A stretch of 64,000 nucleotides of DNA, taken from assembly GCF_019752415.1 (NCBI RefSeq), contig NZ_JAIEME010000015.1:1-64000 (forward strand), given 5' to 3'. The translations under genes and the position numbers were made by a program. The stretch is from Nitrosomonas sp. (GTDB taxonomy: Bacteria > Pseudomonadota > Gammaproteobacteria > Burkholderiales > Nitrosomonadaceae). The notes under the pieces were generated by a model, which saw only the letters and a list, made by a program, of their open reading frames with translations, did not search any database and was not told the origin of the DNA. Below are positions 8,001 through 20,236 of this stretch, piece after piece (position 1 is the stretch's first letter; the number at the start of each line of letters is the position of its first letter).

Positions 8001-9794
8001 ATGTCCACGATTAAACCGCTTCCCGAGTTATTGATTAACCAGATCGCCGCCGGTGAAGTGGTCGAACGCCCTGCTTCGGCGCTCAAGGAGATTCTGGAAA
8101 ATAGTGTCGATGCAGGTGCAAAGAAGATTACCGTGCAGCTCCTGCAAGGCGGCGTCAAGCAGATTCGCGTCATGGATGACGGAACAGGTATCGCCAAAGA
8201 GGAATTGCTGCTGGCCTTGACGCGCCATAGCACCAGCAAAATCAGTACACTGGAAGATTTACACAAAATCACCAGCCTGGGTTTTCGCGGCGAAGCATTG
8301 GCGAGTATCGCCGCCGTGTCGAGACTGACATTAGCCAGCCGCCAAGCCGGGCAAAACCATGCCTGGCAGATACAGGTCGATGGCAAATCGGTCTCGCAGC
8401 CAGAGCCTTCTTCGCTGACAAGCGGAACAACTCTGGATGTGAACGATTTATATTTCAATATCCCCGCACGGCGCAAATTCCTAAAATCGGAAGCCACCGA
8501 GCTTGCGCACTGCGACGAGGTATTCAAACGTATCGCGCTATCCCAGGCCGGTATCGAATTTGTATTACAACATAATGGCAAAGTGCGCCGCCAGTTACGC
8601 GCGGCCAGTTCAGCGCAAAGAATCCAATCGGTATTGGGCGAAGAATTCGGCCAAACCGCTGCGTTTGTCGATGAGCGGTCTACAGATATTTATCTGCACG
8701 GCATGGTGGCCCTACCAGCTTATGCACGTTCATCACGGGATGCACAATTTTTCTTCGTGAATAACCGTTTTGTCAGCGACAAGCTGATTTCGCACGCCTT
8801 ACGCGAAGCCTATCGAGACGTATTGCATTTGGACAAACACCCGGCTTTTGTTCTGTTTCTGGACATCGACCCGGAAAGCGTTGATGTGAATGTGCATCCG
8901 ACGAAGACAGAAGTCCGTTTCCGTGAATCACGCGCGCTGCATCAATTCATTTTTCATGCAATCAACAAAGCACTGGCTTCGCCCAACAAAGGAATGGAAA
9001 CTGGCGAATCAATGCAAGCAACGCAGTCATTCCCTGCTTACCCCAGAGCAGCCCCTACACAGCCCAATGCCGTGTCGCAACCGGCAAGCTTTTATCGCAC
9101 GTTATTTGGCACGGAGACTAATTCATACCAGCCGGCACCGACAAACACTGCGCCTGTCACACCCGTAGAGAAATCGGACCAATCCGCCGTAGTGCAAGAA
9201 GAACAGGATAGCCATCCACTCGGCTTTGCGCTGGGACAACTGCACGGCGTTTATATTCTGGCACAAAATACGCGCGGCCTGGTGGTTGTGGACATGCACG
9301 CCGCACATGAGCGGATTATGTATGAGAAACTCAAGCAAGCGCTTGATCATCATGAAATACCGATGCAGCCGCTGCTGATTCCGGTCACTTTTTACGCCGA
9401 TGGCCTGGAAGTCGCTGTCGTGGAAGAAAATCAGCCAACGCTGGATCAATTGGGATTTGAAATCGCGATCCTATCACCCACCACACTGGCAGTCCGCGCA
9501 GTCCCGGCCACACTGCAACACGCCGACATTGCGCAACTCACACACGATATCTTGCGCGAAATCCGTGAATACGGCGCCAGTCAGATTTTAACCGCCAAAC
9601 GCAATGAAATACTCGCCACCATGGCCTGCCACGGTGCAATCCGCGCCAACCGCAAGCTAACCATCGAAGAAATGAACGCCTTGTTGCGCGAAATGGAAAT
9701 TACCGAACGCGCCGGCCAATGCAACCACGGCAGACCCACCTGGTTTGAAACCAGCTTGGCTGATTTGGATAAATTGTTTATGCGAGGAAAGTAA
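8001..9794 (+). CDS. mutL: DNA mismatch repair protein MutL
   Basis: 597 residues, normal for MutL. The GHKL ATPase is N-terminal: INQIAAGEVVERPASALKEI (about 9-30), DDGTGI, and TSLGFRGEALASI. A variable linker covers about 320-410. The C-terminal dimerisation domain carries a variant endonuclease motif DMHAAHERIMYE (about 430-441; canonical DQHAxxExxxxE, with Gln replaced by Met) and QCNHGRPTW (about 573), the CxHGRP zinc motif. So it probably nicks DNA, unlike E. coli MutL. The stop codon TAA lies inside the 4-bp direct repeat TAAA that flanks a 110-bp miniature element. Confidence 0.95.
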   Translation: MSTIKPLPELLINQIAAGEVVERPASALKEILENSVDAGAKKITVQLLQGGVKQIRVMDDGTGIAKEELLLALTRHSTSKISTLEDLHKITSLGFRGEALASIAAVSRLTLASRQAGQNHAWQIQVDGKSVSQPEPSSLTSGTTLDVNDLYFNIPARRKFLKSEATELAHCDEVFKRIALSQAGIEFVLQHNGKVRRQLRAASSAQRIQSVLGEEFGQTAAFVDERSTDIYLHGMVALPAYARSSRDAQFFFVNNRFVSDKLISHALREAYRDVLHLDKHPAFVLFLDIDPESVDVNVHPTKTEVRFRESRALHQFIFHAINKALASPNKGMETGESMQATQSFPAYPRAAPTQPNAVSQPASFYRTLFGTETNSYQPAPTNTAPVTPVEKSDQSAVVQEEQDSHPLGFALGQLHGVYILAQNTRGLVVVDMHAAHERIMYEKLKQALDHHEIPMQPLLIPVTFYADGLEVAVVEENQPTLDQLGFEIAILSPTTLAVRAVPATLQHADIAQLTHDILREIREYGASQILTAKRNEILATMACHGAIRANRKLTIEEMNALLREMEITERAGQCNHGRPTWFETSLADLDKLFMRGK

Positions 9795-9795
9795 A

Positions 9796-9905
9796 GGAAT
9801 CTCTGATTAAGTCCTTCGACAGGCTCAGGATCAACGGTAATATATTGATTACGTTCGTGGTGAGCTTGTCGAACCATGAGTGTAATCAACTTAATCAGAG
9901 ATTCC
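9796..9905. mobile_element. 110-bp MITE-like element
   Basis: Perfect 16-bp terminal inverted repeats (GGAATCTCTGATTAAG at 9796-9811 and its reverse complement at 9890-9905). Both ends are bordered by TAAA (9792-9795 and 9906-9909), a candidate 4-bp target duplication that contains the mutL stop codon. The interior holds two arms of the widespread TTCGACAGGCTCAGG/GAGCTTGTCGAACC palindrome type. No coding capacity. It may also act as a terminator between mutL and the convergent gene at 9928. Confidence 0.8.
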
Positions 9906-9927
9906 TAAAATAGATATTTTAAACCCC

Positions 9928-10707
9928 TCACTGCATGCTCTCGCGCAGTTCGATCAATACTTGATCTGCTGCATCCACCCGGATGATGCCAAACCGCGGA
10001 TATTCTATGTCGAGGATGACATACACTGTGATGGCTGTCATTGCAGCAAATACGACAGAATGAATCCATCGATGCGGCTTACTCCTGGCCATGCCATAGC
10101 CGCCTATGAGCGAACAACCGAATCCGAATATAAACAGTAACACAAAGATGATCGTTGGCGGATGCATCATCATAGCCATCTTCCGCGTCGTGGTGATATC
10201 AATCATCTCATTCAGTGCGGGAAGGAGCACAACACAAGTAGACGGATTAGCCTGCATACGGCAAGCTGTTACCGCCTGAGTCCAAATCGCATTCTGCAGT
10301 ACCACGCCTTTGGCCCACTCTTGTTGTGCAGCATCCACGTCAGGAAACTTTTTATAAACTTCTAGCCGGGAATCCAAATATTGACGGAATAATTCTTGTA
10401 ATTCCGATTGTGCATCAGGCGCAACTAAGTCTAGCCTAAGGTAGGCAGTACCGATTGCATTGGTCTCCTCGGAAATAAGATGCCGGCGTTCGTCGAACCG
10501 TGATGCTGCGCCGGAAAAGGTAAAAGCAATCAGCAAGCCAAATAGCGCAAAAATGGCAGCTTCCATCGTTCCACTACTTGTCGCACCCGCTTCTTCTGGA
10601 TTCTTCGTTATCTGGCGAATGCCTATGCGGCGGCCAATTTCCTGGAACAAGAACATGCCGAGAAACAAACTGATAGCAACTATGATGGGGGTGTAGGTGT
10701 AGCTCAT
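9928..10707 (-). CDS. DUF4239 (bestrophin-like) membrane protein
   Basis: 259 residues with four predicted membrane helices: about 6-24, 49-68, 184-205 and 215-235. The cytoplasmic or periplasmic middle domain (about 75-180) has FDERRHLISEETNAIGTAYL, the hallmark of the DUF4239/bestrophin-like family, and two cysteines (CRMQANPSTC). The function of the family is not established; anion-channel activity has been proposed from fold similarity. It appears monocistronic, convergent with mutL. Confidence 0.75.
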   Translation of the reverse strand: MSYTYTPIIVAISLFLGMFLFQEIGRRIGIRQITKNPEEAGATSSGTMEAAIFALFGLLIAFTFSGAASRFDERRHLISEETNAIGTAYLRLDLVAPDAQSELQELFRQYLDSRLEVYKKFPDVDAAQQEWAKGVVLQNAIWTQAVTACRMQANPSTCVVLLPALNEMIDITTTRKMAMMMHPPTIIFVLLFIFGFGCSLIGGYGMARSKPHRWIHSVVFAAMTAITVYVILDIEYPRFGIIRVDAADQVLIELRESMQ

Positions 10708-10995
10708 AATTTTTTCTTTTTTTAATAGATGAATTGCTATTCGAAATGAGTACGATAAATCTCACAATAATCTGTTGAAAATTATAGCGTTCACGACATT
10801 CTGTGGATAGGGAAACTTATTCCGCAAATCATCCACGAGAAATAAATCGGTTACGCTTATAACTCTGAGAATCCATTACCCATTGTGATATATCAGCATT
10901 AACGTTAATCTACTGCGAATACAAGAAAGTCAATTGTCCAGCAACCGCTAAAATTTCTTTTTCTTAATATCAAAAAGTGAAAAAGGGTAAATACG

Positions 10996-12342
10996 ATGAG
11001 TACAAATAATCAAGATACAAATTCTGAGGGTCTGATTTCATCTGATAGTTGGACATCGATTCGAGAATGGGCAAAAGCTAACTGGGTATGGGTTGCTGCG
11101 CATATTTTTAACGTACTGTGTGCTGTATACATATTTTTTTTAAAAGCAGGAAATGGCGAAGGTGATATTCCGATACTCCCAGCCGTTATCTTTATGTGCT
11201 TACTTTTCATACAAATCTATACCGCTCCGATTGAATCCCTACCAGCTGAAGGATCAAATCTAGACGAAAGAAGAAAAATAGAAGACAAAAGATCTCGACA
11301 ACGAAATAAGTGGATGATATTTGCATACAGCTTTATGTTGATGTCACTTTTACTGACCTTCTATCCATTCATTAATCCTCTTTTCAGTTCTACTACACAA
11401 TCTCATCAAACCGAGCCTGACAAACAGAATCCAACCACCATACCTGATGAAAAACAATACCTAAAAACACTTCGTGAGCGACCGATTGCTGTATTTGTTG
11501 GTTGTACCTTGGATCCCAAAGCCAAGAATTTACTTTGCGTCGAACCGCAACCCAAACAAGAAGCGGTTGCAGAAACACCAATTCCAGGCACCAAATTAGC
11601 CGGTGCATGGGTTTTAAACATAGGTGGATACATAAATAATTGTGTAAAAATTGAAAATGATGGATATGGTAAAGCGGTTACTTGTCAAGTAAGCGATGGA
11701 TTACTTGTCCCATTGTATTTTATTATTCTTGCGCTAATGGGCGGAAGTATTAGCTTGACTAGGCGATTACCAGAACTCCAAAAACAGGCGGGGTCAGAGC
11801 ACGTAGCCACAGAGAAGCAACCCAAATTAACACAGTATGAGTTTCGTGAGCACTTGATATTTCAAATGGTGCAATTTATCTCGGCACCTTTTCTTGCGGT
11901 TCTTGCTTATTATCTAATTGAGCCAAGTAATGTGACCAATTCAGTCGCTTTGGCATTTACAGCCGGATTCGCATCAGAGGCGATCCTACTCATGGTGCGA
12001 TCAGTTGCAACTAAAATCACTCCAGTAAACAATGTTGCACCACAGTACGGCGCGGTTGCAGGGGTCGTGGCGTTTAGTGAAAAAGACAACCAGCAATCCC
12101 TTGAGAAAATCGAAGTATTTTTATCTGAATCACCGCAAATTCACTCGTTCACGGATGAAAAGGGATTTTATTTGCTGGGCAATGTGCCGGTTGGCGAGCA
12201 TAGCATCAGTATTAAATTTACAACTCAAGTAAACGAAAAAGCGGTAGAAAATCTAAAAAAAGATACGGTAAAAATTGACCGCGCTCAGGCGATTGTTAAA
12301 AAGAATGTGATGATTACGGCGGAAGATCCGGTGCAAAAGTAA
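10996..12342 (+). CDS. Multi-span membrane protein with C-terminal carboxypeptidase-regulatory-like domain
   Basis: 448 residues, not recognised as a named family. Hydrophobic segments occur at about 31-50, 55-75, 105-130, 233-253, 287-306 and 312-335. Between the third and fourth lies an extracytoplasmic region with three cysteines (VGCTLDPKAKNLLCVEP, NNCVKIEN). The last about 100 residues (GAVAGVVAFSEKDNQ, then SFTDEKGFYLLGNVPVGEHS) form a Greek-key beta domain of the carboxypeptidase-D-regulatory type, usually a ligand or protein interaction module. The ATG follows an AAAAGGG ribosome-binding site. Codon use is AT-richer than neighbours, so it may be acquired. Confidence 0.7.
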   Translation: MSTNNQDTNSEGLISSDSWTSIREWAKANWVWVAAHIFNVLCAVYIFFLKAGNGEGDIPILPAVIFMCLLFIQIYTAPIESLPAEGSNLDERRKIEDKRSRQRNKWMIFAYSFMLMSLLLTFYPFINPLFSSTTQSHQTEPDKQNPTTIPDEKQYLKTLRERPIAVFVGCTLDPKAKNLLCVEPQPKQEAVAETPIPGTKLAGAWVLNIGGYINNCVKIENDGYGKAVTCQVSDGLLVPLYFIILALMGGSISLTRRLPELQKQAGSEHVATEKQPKLTQYEFREHLIFQMVQFISAPFLAVLAYYLIEPSNVTNSVALAFTAGFASEAILLMVRSVATKITPVNNVAPQYGAVAGVVAFSEKDNQQSLEKIEVFLSESPQIHSFTDEKGFYLLGNVPVGEHSISIKFTTQVNEKAVENLKKDTVKIDRAQAIVKKNVMITAEDPVQK

Positions 12343-12430
12343 TACAAGCGCTTCAGCTTTACACACAAAATTTGGCTAAACACTCACTGCATCATGCGGC
12401 TGGAAGAATGAAATCTGCGTATCGATAGAG

Positions 12431-12492
12431 GCCTCTGAATAATTGTTATTTCGAGCATAGCGAGAGATCTATGCTGTTGATTGCCAAAGATT
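12431..12492 (+). repeat. Interspersed repeat family 2, partial copy
   Basis: Matches the left two thirds of the copies at 28206-28290 and 44005-44094 (GCCTCTGAATAATTGTTATT, then TCGAGCATAGCGAGAGATCT). The right end with the inverted GGAATGACAA is missing. Confidence 0.7.
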
Positions 12493-12618
12493 ACTTTAAA
12501 ATTTAAAAAATAAAGATCTTCTTGATCGGCGATTCACTCATTAGGATAAATCGAGCCACTGATTTACCATAATTCTTATTGAAAATTTTATGCTTATTAG
12601 CAACCCGGCTTCCACCCA

Positions 12619-14225
12619 TTGCTGTTACTTATGACAGTTATTTTAGCCGCATTCTCTCTCGCCTGTATCGGATACATTGCGTATCTGCACAGCCGCAGCA
12701 GTCATCGAGACTCCATTCGTACCCGGGCAATTGAAGCCATTATTGAAACAACGCGCTACGGTGTTATCGAAACAGATTTAAATGGGATTATTCTTATCTT
12801 TAATCCCGCCGCCGAGAAAATGTTGGGCTACCAAGCAGAAGAGATTATCGGAAAGGCGACGCCAGCAATTATCCATGCGCATGATGAAGTCATAGCCCGA
12901 GCCATAGAATTGGGCGTAGAGCCTGGTTTTGATGTTTTTGTCAAAAATCCCGAGAAAAAAGAGAAGTTGAAACCAGGGAATGGACTTATATTCGCAAGGA
13001 TAAATCAACCTTTACCTCATTTCTATCGATTAGCGCGCTGAGAGATGCTCGTGATCACTTGATCGGTTATGTGGGTGTTTTTGAGGATATCACTCACTTA
13101 AAGGAGTGGCAGCAGGCTCAAAAAATGAAAGATGAGTTTTTAGCCAATGTCAGCCATGAGCTTCGCACGCCACTGAATGCCGTGATGGGACTATCAAAGC
13201 TAATTGAGGCGGAGATGGAGTCCAGTCCAGAAAAAATCAAAGATTATGCGCATGATATTCATTTATCTGGAAAACATCTATTAAATATCGTCAACGAGTT
13301 GCTCGATTTCTCAAAGATTCAGGCCGGTAAATTTCAAATTGAAAAAATGCAAATCTCCCTGAGAAGAGTCTTTAAGGATTGCTATGCAATTTTGCTAAGC
13401 TCTGCAAAGGAAAAATGCGTCACGCTTCACTGTAATTTCCGTCAAATTGACGAAGAGCAATACGTAGAAGGCGATGAGATCCGGTTAAAGCAGGTAATTA
13501 GTAACATTATCTCCAATGCGATCAAATTCTCGGAAAATGGAATCGTTGACATTTACGCCCAATATCAAGATCAAGTGCTATTTGTTGTCGTTAAAGACAA
13601 CGGTATCGGAATGAATGAGGAAGTAGTCAAAAATCTCTTTAAACCGTTTTATCAAGCCGATGGTTCAATTACCAGAAAGTTTGGAGGCACCGGTTTAGGT
13701 CTGGCCATTTCTAAAAGCATTATTGATATGATGGGAGGATGCATCGAAGTTGAGTCAGAAGCAGGAAAAGGATCCACCTTCAGATTAACCATCCCGCTTA
13801 AGCCAGTTAATCGAAAGGAAAATCCAGCCTCTCGAACTATCACAACTTTGCAAACGTTTGGTCAGCGCTATCATGTATTGGTGGCGGAAGACAATCCAGT
13901 AAACCAATTAGTATTGGAGCAAATTTTATACAAATTTGAGTTAAATGTAACCAAAGCTGCCAATGGCAAAGAAGCCTTTGACTTAGCAATCAGAAATAAA
14001 TTTGATCTTATCCTGATGGACATGCAAATGCCCGAAATGGATGGTATGCAGGCTACTCGAATATTAAGAGCCCATGGCGTGCTGGTCCCAATCATTGCTG
14101 TTACTGCAAATGCGTATCAGGATGATAGAAATGCGTGCCTCGAATCGGGTATGAATGATTTTATTACCAAGCCAGTAGATCTCGGTGCGTTCAATACGAT
14201 TCTAATGAAATACCTTAAGGTTTAA
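12619..14225 (+). CDS. Hybrid sensor histidine kinase (TM-PAS-HisKA-HATPase-REC), frameshifted
   Basis: Two frames (12619-13041 and 13059-14225) join into one protein of about 535 residues. Order: one N-terminal membrane helix (1-22), PAS domain (about 35-150), HisKA with the phospho-acceptor in FLANVSHELRTPLNAVMGLS, HATPase with N box NIISNAIKFS, G1 DNGIGM and G2 GGTGLGLAIS, and a C-terminal receiver (VAEDNPVNQLVLEQI; phospho-acceptor D in LILMDMQMPEMDG). Adding one A to the A6 run near 12956-12961 restores PEKKREVETREWTYIRKDKS across the PAS C-terminus. So it is a single missing base, either a real phase-variable tract or a homopolymer sequencing error. The listed start is TTG; ATG 12631 is an alternative. 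No partner regulator is adjacent. Confidence 0.85.
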
Positions 14226-14328
14226 CGCTTTTCTATTCTTGTTATTCTGCCCCTTCTTACCACATCATATCGGAATACAAACGCTTCATATTCCCCAATA
14301 CTTCCAAAAGGCGTCCATCTAACCGGAA

Positions 14329-15159
14329 TCAACCATACAACTGCCGCTTCAATCCGCAACGATTCAGTATGGTCGCGCTGATTTCTTCAATCGAAATGCG
14401 TGTCGTATCCAGAAAGGGAATATTGAATAGATGGAATAGCGATTCCTGCCATTGAATTTCCCGCTGACATTGCGCTAAAGAAGCGTATTGGCTATTCGGG
14501 CGGCGTTCCTGCCGGATAAAATGCAGTTGTGCGGGGGTCAGCGTCAAACCAAATAATTTGCTTCTAACATTTTCCAATACCTTCGGCAACTGTTGTGAGG
14601 ACATATCTTCTTCCGTCAGCGGATAATTCGCCGCGGCGATGCCGTATTGCAGCCCCAAATAAAGGCAGGTGGGCGTTTTACCGGAACGTGAGACACCGAT
14701 CAGAATAATGTCCGCTTCTGCAAAATTCTTGGGATTAACGCCGTCATCATGCGCCAATACGTAATTGATGGCGGCAATCCGTTTGAAATACGACAAATGA
14801 TGTTGTAGGCCATGAGAGCGCCCAGCCATACGGGCAAATGGCTGGTCTAATTCTTCTTCAATGGAACGGATAAAGGTTTCAAAAAAATCGAATATGCGAC
14901 AGTTCGCATGTTTGATGACTTCCAGAATTTCCGGTTTCAACAAAGTACTGAACACCAAAGGCCGATGTCCGTCGCACTCGGCAGCGTGATTAATCTGTGC
15001 TAACACCATTTGGGCATTCTCGATATCGTCGAGAAAAGGTACGTTGATCGTCTCCCATTCGATACCGTCAAACTGCGTCAACAAACTGTGCCCCAGTGTT
15101 TCCGCGGTGATGCCGGTGCGATCGGATAAATAGAAAACCGTGCGTTTTTGCTTGGTCAT
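14329..15159 (-). CDS. ppsR: PEP synthase regulatory protein (bifunctional kinase/pyrophosphorylase, DUF299)
   Basis: 276 residues. PpsR inactivates PEP synthase by ADP-dependent threonine phosphorylation and reactivates it by Pi-dependent dephosphorylation. The P-loop is [18 protein letters not shown] (about 150-167) and the N-terminus is the typical [20 protein letters not shown]. It overlaps the 3' end of ppsA by 4 bases and is transcribed with it, so regulator and target are co-expressed. Confidence 0.95.
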   Translation of the reverse strand: MTKQKRTVFYLSDRTGITAETLGHSLLTQFDGIEWETINVPFLDDIENAQMVLAQINHAAECDGHRPLVFSTLLKPEILEVIKHANCRIFDFFETFIRSIEEELDQPFARMAGRSHGLQHHLSYFKRIAAINYVLAHDDGVNPKNFAEADIILIGVSRSGKTPTCLYLGLQYGIAAANYPLTEEDMSSQQLPKVLENVRSKLFGLTLTPAQLHFIRQERRPNSQYASLAQCQREIQWQESLFHLFNIPFLDTTRISIEEISATILNRCGLKRQLYG

Positions 15160-17540
15160 GAGGGCTTATCGTTCATTTTCGCCAAATTAAGCCACGTTTC
15201 CGTGACGGAATCCGGGTTGAGCGATAAGCTGCTAATTCTCTGCTCATAAAGCCAAGCAGCGAAATCCGGGTAATCCGAAGGTCCCTGTCCGCAGATACCA
15301 ATATATTTCCCTTGCTTGTGGCAAGCATCAATGGCCATTTTCAATAATTTCTTGACGGCTGGATTGCGCTCATCGAACACATGGGAAACCAAACTGGAAT
15401 CGCGATCAATACCGAGCGTGAGTTGGGTCATATCATTGGAGCCAATGGAAAAGCCATCGAAGTACTGCAGAAATTCTTCCGCAAGTAGCGCGTTGGAAGG
15501 AATTTCGCACATCATGATCAAGCGTAAGCCATTCTGACCGCGCACCAGCCCTTGCGATGCCAGTAATGCGACCACTTGTTCCGCTTCCTCAAGGGTACGG
15601 CAGAATGGGATCATGATTTCAACATTGGTGAGTCCCATGTCGTCGCGCACTTTGCGTAAAGCACTGCACTCGAGCTCAAAACAATCCCGAAAAGCCGCTG
15701 CAAGATAGCGCGATGCGCCCCGGAAACCGATCATCGGGTTTTCTTCCTGGGGTTCGTAGCGGCTGCCTGCAATCAGATTCGCATACTCATTGGACTTAAA
15801 ATCGGATGTGCGCACAATCACAGGATGCGGATAGAAAGCGGCGGCTAATGTGGCAATGCCTTCGACCAATCTTTCCACATAAAAGCGAACGGGATTTTCA
15901 TAACCCGCGATTCGGCTGCTAATTTCAGCTTTCAGTGCATCGGGTAACTGGTCAAACTCCAAAAGCGCTTTGGGATGGATGCCAATCATGTTGTTAATGA
16001 TGAATTCCAGCCGCGCCAAACCGACGCCTTGATTGGGGATGCGGGAAAATGTGAAGGCATGCGACGGATTGCCAATATTCATCATGATTTTTACCGGCAA
16101 GTCAGGCAACTGGCCGGTATCCGCCGTGGTATGCTCGAATGGCAGCAGCCCTGCAAACACATAACCGGTATCGCCTTCAGCACAAGAGACCGTGACTTGC
16201 GCACCCTCCGCGATATGTACTGTTGCATCGCCACAACCGACCACGGCAGGGATCCCCATTTCCCGTGCAATAATGGCCGCATGACAAGTGCGGCCGCCGC
16301 GATTGGTGACTATCGCAGAAGCCCGCTTCATAATTGGCTCCCAGTCCGGGTCGGTCATTTCGGTAACCAACACATCGCCGGACTGAACTTCGTGCATCTG
16401 CTCAATACCCCTAATCAGGCGGGCTGTCCCCTGACCAATTTTATGTCCGATCGCCCGGCCTTCTGCGAGTACTTCTCCCTTGTCACTGAGTTTAAATCGT
16501 TCTATGACTTGGTTAGCACGGCTTTCCACAGTTTCCGGACGAGCCTGTACGATGTACAACTGGCCATCCAGTCCATCCAGTGCCCATTCAATATCCATTG
16601 GGCGGCCATAGTGCTGTTCAATAATCAGCGCTTGACGCGCCAATGCTTCCACCTGGCTATCCGATAACGAAAAGCGAGTGCGGCGATCCATTTCTACATC
16701 ACGCGTAAGCGTGAGCGCATCGTTGGCGATTTTTTTATCGCCATAAATCATTTCAATGGCTTTAGTGCCTAAACGCCTCGAAAGAATTGCCGGACGCCCG
16801 GCAGTCAATCCGCGCTTGTACACATAGAATTCATCCGGATTAACGGTACCTTGCACAATGGTTTCGCCTAACCCATATGCAGCGGTGATAAAAATCGCTT
16901 CGCGGAAACCCGATTCGGTATCCAGCGTGAACATCACGCCACTGGCGCCCAGATCGCTTCGCACCATTTTCTGAATCCCGGCGGACAGATACACCTTATC
17001 GTGCGGAAAATGTTGATGAACGCGATAAGCAATAGCGCGGTCGTTATACAGTGAAGCGAACACCACTTTGATCGCTGCAAGAATCTGCTCCAGCCCGTGA
17101 ACATTCAATAACGTTTCCTGCTGACCGGCAAATGAAGCATCGGCCAAATCCTCAGCCGTTGCTGATGAGCGCACCGCAAAGGAAACCGCGTCATTATCAC
17201 TGCTGGCTACCAGTTTATTGTAGGCTTCTGACACCGCCTGCAAAATAGTATCCGGTAGCGTGGCATCGAGCACCCAACCGCGAATTGTTTTACCGGCGGT
17301 GGTCAATGCATTGATATCGTCGACATCCAATCCATTCAATACATGATTGATACGATCAACCAGTCCATTGGCAACCAGAAACTCCCGATAAGCCTCTGTC
17401 GTGGTCGCAAAACCTGCCGGCACGTTTACACCAGCCTGTGAAAGGTGGCTGATCATCTCTCCCAGCGAGGCATTCTTCCCGCCAACCAAGCCTACATCGT
17501 GCATCGTCAATTGATCAAACCAGGTAATATATTGCGTCAT
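15156..17540 (-). CDS. ppsA: Phosphoenolpyruvate synthase (pyruvate, water dikinase)
   Basis: 794 residues, full length. It converts pyruvate, ATP and water to PEP, AMP and Pi, the gluconeogenic entry step; in an autotroph it links acetyl/pyruvate pools to sugar synthesis. The N-terminal ATP-grasp part has [20 protein letters not shown] and [19 protein letters not shown]. The swivelling phosphohistidine is in [20 protein letters not shown]. The C-terminal barrel has [18 protein letters not shown] and [17 protein letters not shown]. It is the first gene of ppsA-ppsR and lies 62 bases from the end of cbbR. Degenerate fragments of a second ppsA occur at 23541-23782 and 28291-28360. Confidence 0.97.
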   Translation of the reverse strand: MTQYITWFDQLTMHDVGLVGGKNASLGEMISHLSQAGVNVPAGFATTTEAYREFLVANGLVDRINHVLNGLDVDDINALTTAGKTIRGWVLDATLPDTILQAVSEAYNKLVASSDNDAVSFAVRSSATAEDLADASFAGQQETLLNVHGLEQILAAIKVVFASLYNDRAIAYRVHQHFPHDKVYLSAGIQKMVRSDLGASGVMFTLDTESGFREAIFITAAYGLGETIVQGTVNPDEFYVYKRGLTAGRPAILSRRLGTKAIEMIYGDKKIANDALTLTRDVEMDRRTRFSLSDSQVEALARQALIIEQHYGRPMDIEWALDGLDGQLYIVQARPETVESRANQVIERFKLSDKGEVLAEGRAIGHKIGQGTARLIRGIEQMHEVQSGDVLVTEMTDPDWEPIMKRASAIVTNRGGRTCHAAIIAREMGIPAVVGCGDATVHIAEGAQVTVSCAEGDTGYVFAGLLPFEHTTADTGQLPDLPVKIMMNIGNPSHAFTFSRIPNQGVGLARLEFIINNMIGIHPKALLEFDQLPDALKAEISSRIAGYENPVRFYVERLVEGIATLAAAFYPHPVIVRTSDFKSNEYANLIAGSRYEPQEENPMIGFRGASRYLAAAFRDCFELECSALRKVRDDMGLTNVEIMIPFCRTLEEAEQVVALLASQGLVRGQNGLRLIMMCEIPSNALLAEEFLQYFDGFSIGSNDMTQLTLGIDRDSSLVSHVFDERNPAVKKLLKMAIDACHKQGKYIGICGQGPSDYPDFAAWLYEQRISSLSLNPDSVTETWLNLAKMNDKPS

Positions 17541-17602
17541 TGAGTAACTCCTATCGGCGAATAATTAACAAGTAACTTTTTGTGGGCGGTTGCGCAACAA
17601 AC

Positions 17603-18562
17603 TTAAAGCTGGCCGTCTTTTAATAACGGGCAATGCCCGGAAATTGCATGGCGGCATGATAAATCACTTAGGTAATCGGATGCCTGCCGCAAATACTCCA
17701 AGAACGTCTGCGCTACAATCGACAATTGCTTGCCGGATGGATACGCAAAGTACCAATGCCGTTCAATTGGAAATCCTTCAACATCAAGTATCGCAAGCTG
17801 CCCCATTGGCGCATCAAGTGCCAGGGTATGCCGAGACAAGACGGCGATACCCAATCTGCCGACAATAGCCTGCTTAATCGCTTCGTTGCTGCCCAGTTCC
17901 ATGCGGACTTTCAATTTATGATCATGCGCTAAAAAAAAACGTTCTGTCGCTATTCTTGTTCCAGAGCCCGGCTCACGCATGATAAAAGGCTCATCGCAGA
18001 TACGCTTGATGCTGATCTTTTTTTCGCAAGATAATGGATGATCGGCGGATGCCAGCACAACCAGTGGATTGTCCAGAAATACTTCCGCTACGGCATCAAC
18101 AGCATCCGGAACCTGACCCAAGATATATAGATCGTCTTGATTACCGCTTAATCTTTCCAGAACCCGCTCGCGATTCGTCACTATTAGTGCAACTTCTATG
18201 CCTGGGTATTTCTGGCAAAACATGCCCAATAAACGTGGCGTAAAATATTTCGCGGTAGTGACCACCGCAAGCCGCAATTTTCCTGATTTCAAGCCTTTCA
18301 TATCCGATGCGATCATTTCAAAACGGGAAAAATGTTCAAAAATACCTAAACAAGTTTGATACAACTCTTTTCCTGCATCGGTCAGATAGATTTTTTTACC
18401 GATTTGTTCAAACAAAGGTAATCCAATCTCATCCGTCAGTTTTTTGATTTGCATCGATACCGTCGGCTGTGTCAAGAATAACTCTTCAGCTGCGCGAGTA
18501 AAGCTTTTCAGTCGAGCAATCGCTTCAAAAACTTCAAGTTGCCGCAACGTGCTGTGACGCAT
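17603..18562 (-). CDS. cbbR: LysR-family regulator of CO2 fixation genes
   Basis: 319 residues. The winged HTH is at 1-60 (RQLEVFEAIARLKSFTRAAE, then TQPTVSMQIKKLTDEIGLPL), followed by a two-lobe periplasmic-binding-like effector domain. The divergent position immediately upstream of cbbL is the standard arrangement of CbbR, which activates cbb operons in response to metabolites such as NADPH or PEP. PEP as effector would fit the neighbouring ppsA, but this is inference. Confidence 0.93.
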   Translation of the reverse strand: MRHSTLRQLEVFEAIARLKSFTRAAEELFLTQPTVSMQIKKLTDEIGLPLFEQIGKKIYLTDAGKELYQTCLGIFEHFSRFEMIASDMKGLKSGKLRLAVVTTAKYFTPRLLGMFCQKYPGIEVALIVTNRERVLERLSGNQDDLYILGQVPDAVDAVAEVFLDNPLVVLASADHPLSCEKKISIKRICDEPFIMREPGSGTRIATERFFLAHDHKLKVRMELGSNEAIKQAIVGRLGIAVLSRHTLALDAPMGQLAILDVEGFPIERHWYFAYPSGKQLSIVAQTFLEYLRQASDYLSDLSCRHAISGHCPLLKDGQL

Positions 18563-18593
18563 GAATCTCCCCTTTTTTACCCGCCAATAAAAA

Positions 18594-18627
18594 ATCTATC
18601 ATAGATAAAGGTCTATCGCAACAATAG
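18594..18627. promoter_or_regulatory. Candidate CbbR operator in the cbbR-cbbL intergenic region
   Basis: The 148-base divergent region holds ATCTATcATAGAT (18594-18606, perfect 6-bp arms) followed by CTAT-N7-ATAG (18613-18627). Spaced inverted repeats rich in ATA/TAT with T-N11-A geometry are typical LysR-family sites. A third palindrome, TAGTTT/AAACTA, lies near 18648-18664 closer to cbbL. Confidence 0.5.
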
Positions 18628-18650
18628 AAACATTTGATTGTTATTTATAG

Positions 18651-20216
<1,566 letters not shown>

Positions 20217-20236
20217 CCATTTTAGGAGAAACAATC

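Noticed and set aside
17590-17868. Plus-strand frames overlapping cbbR and ppsA
   Set aside because: They are antisense shadows of well supported genes and have no family match or ribosome-binding site.
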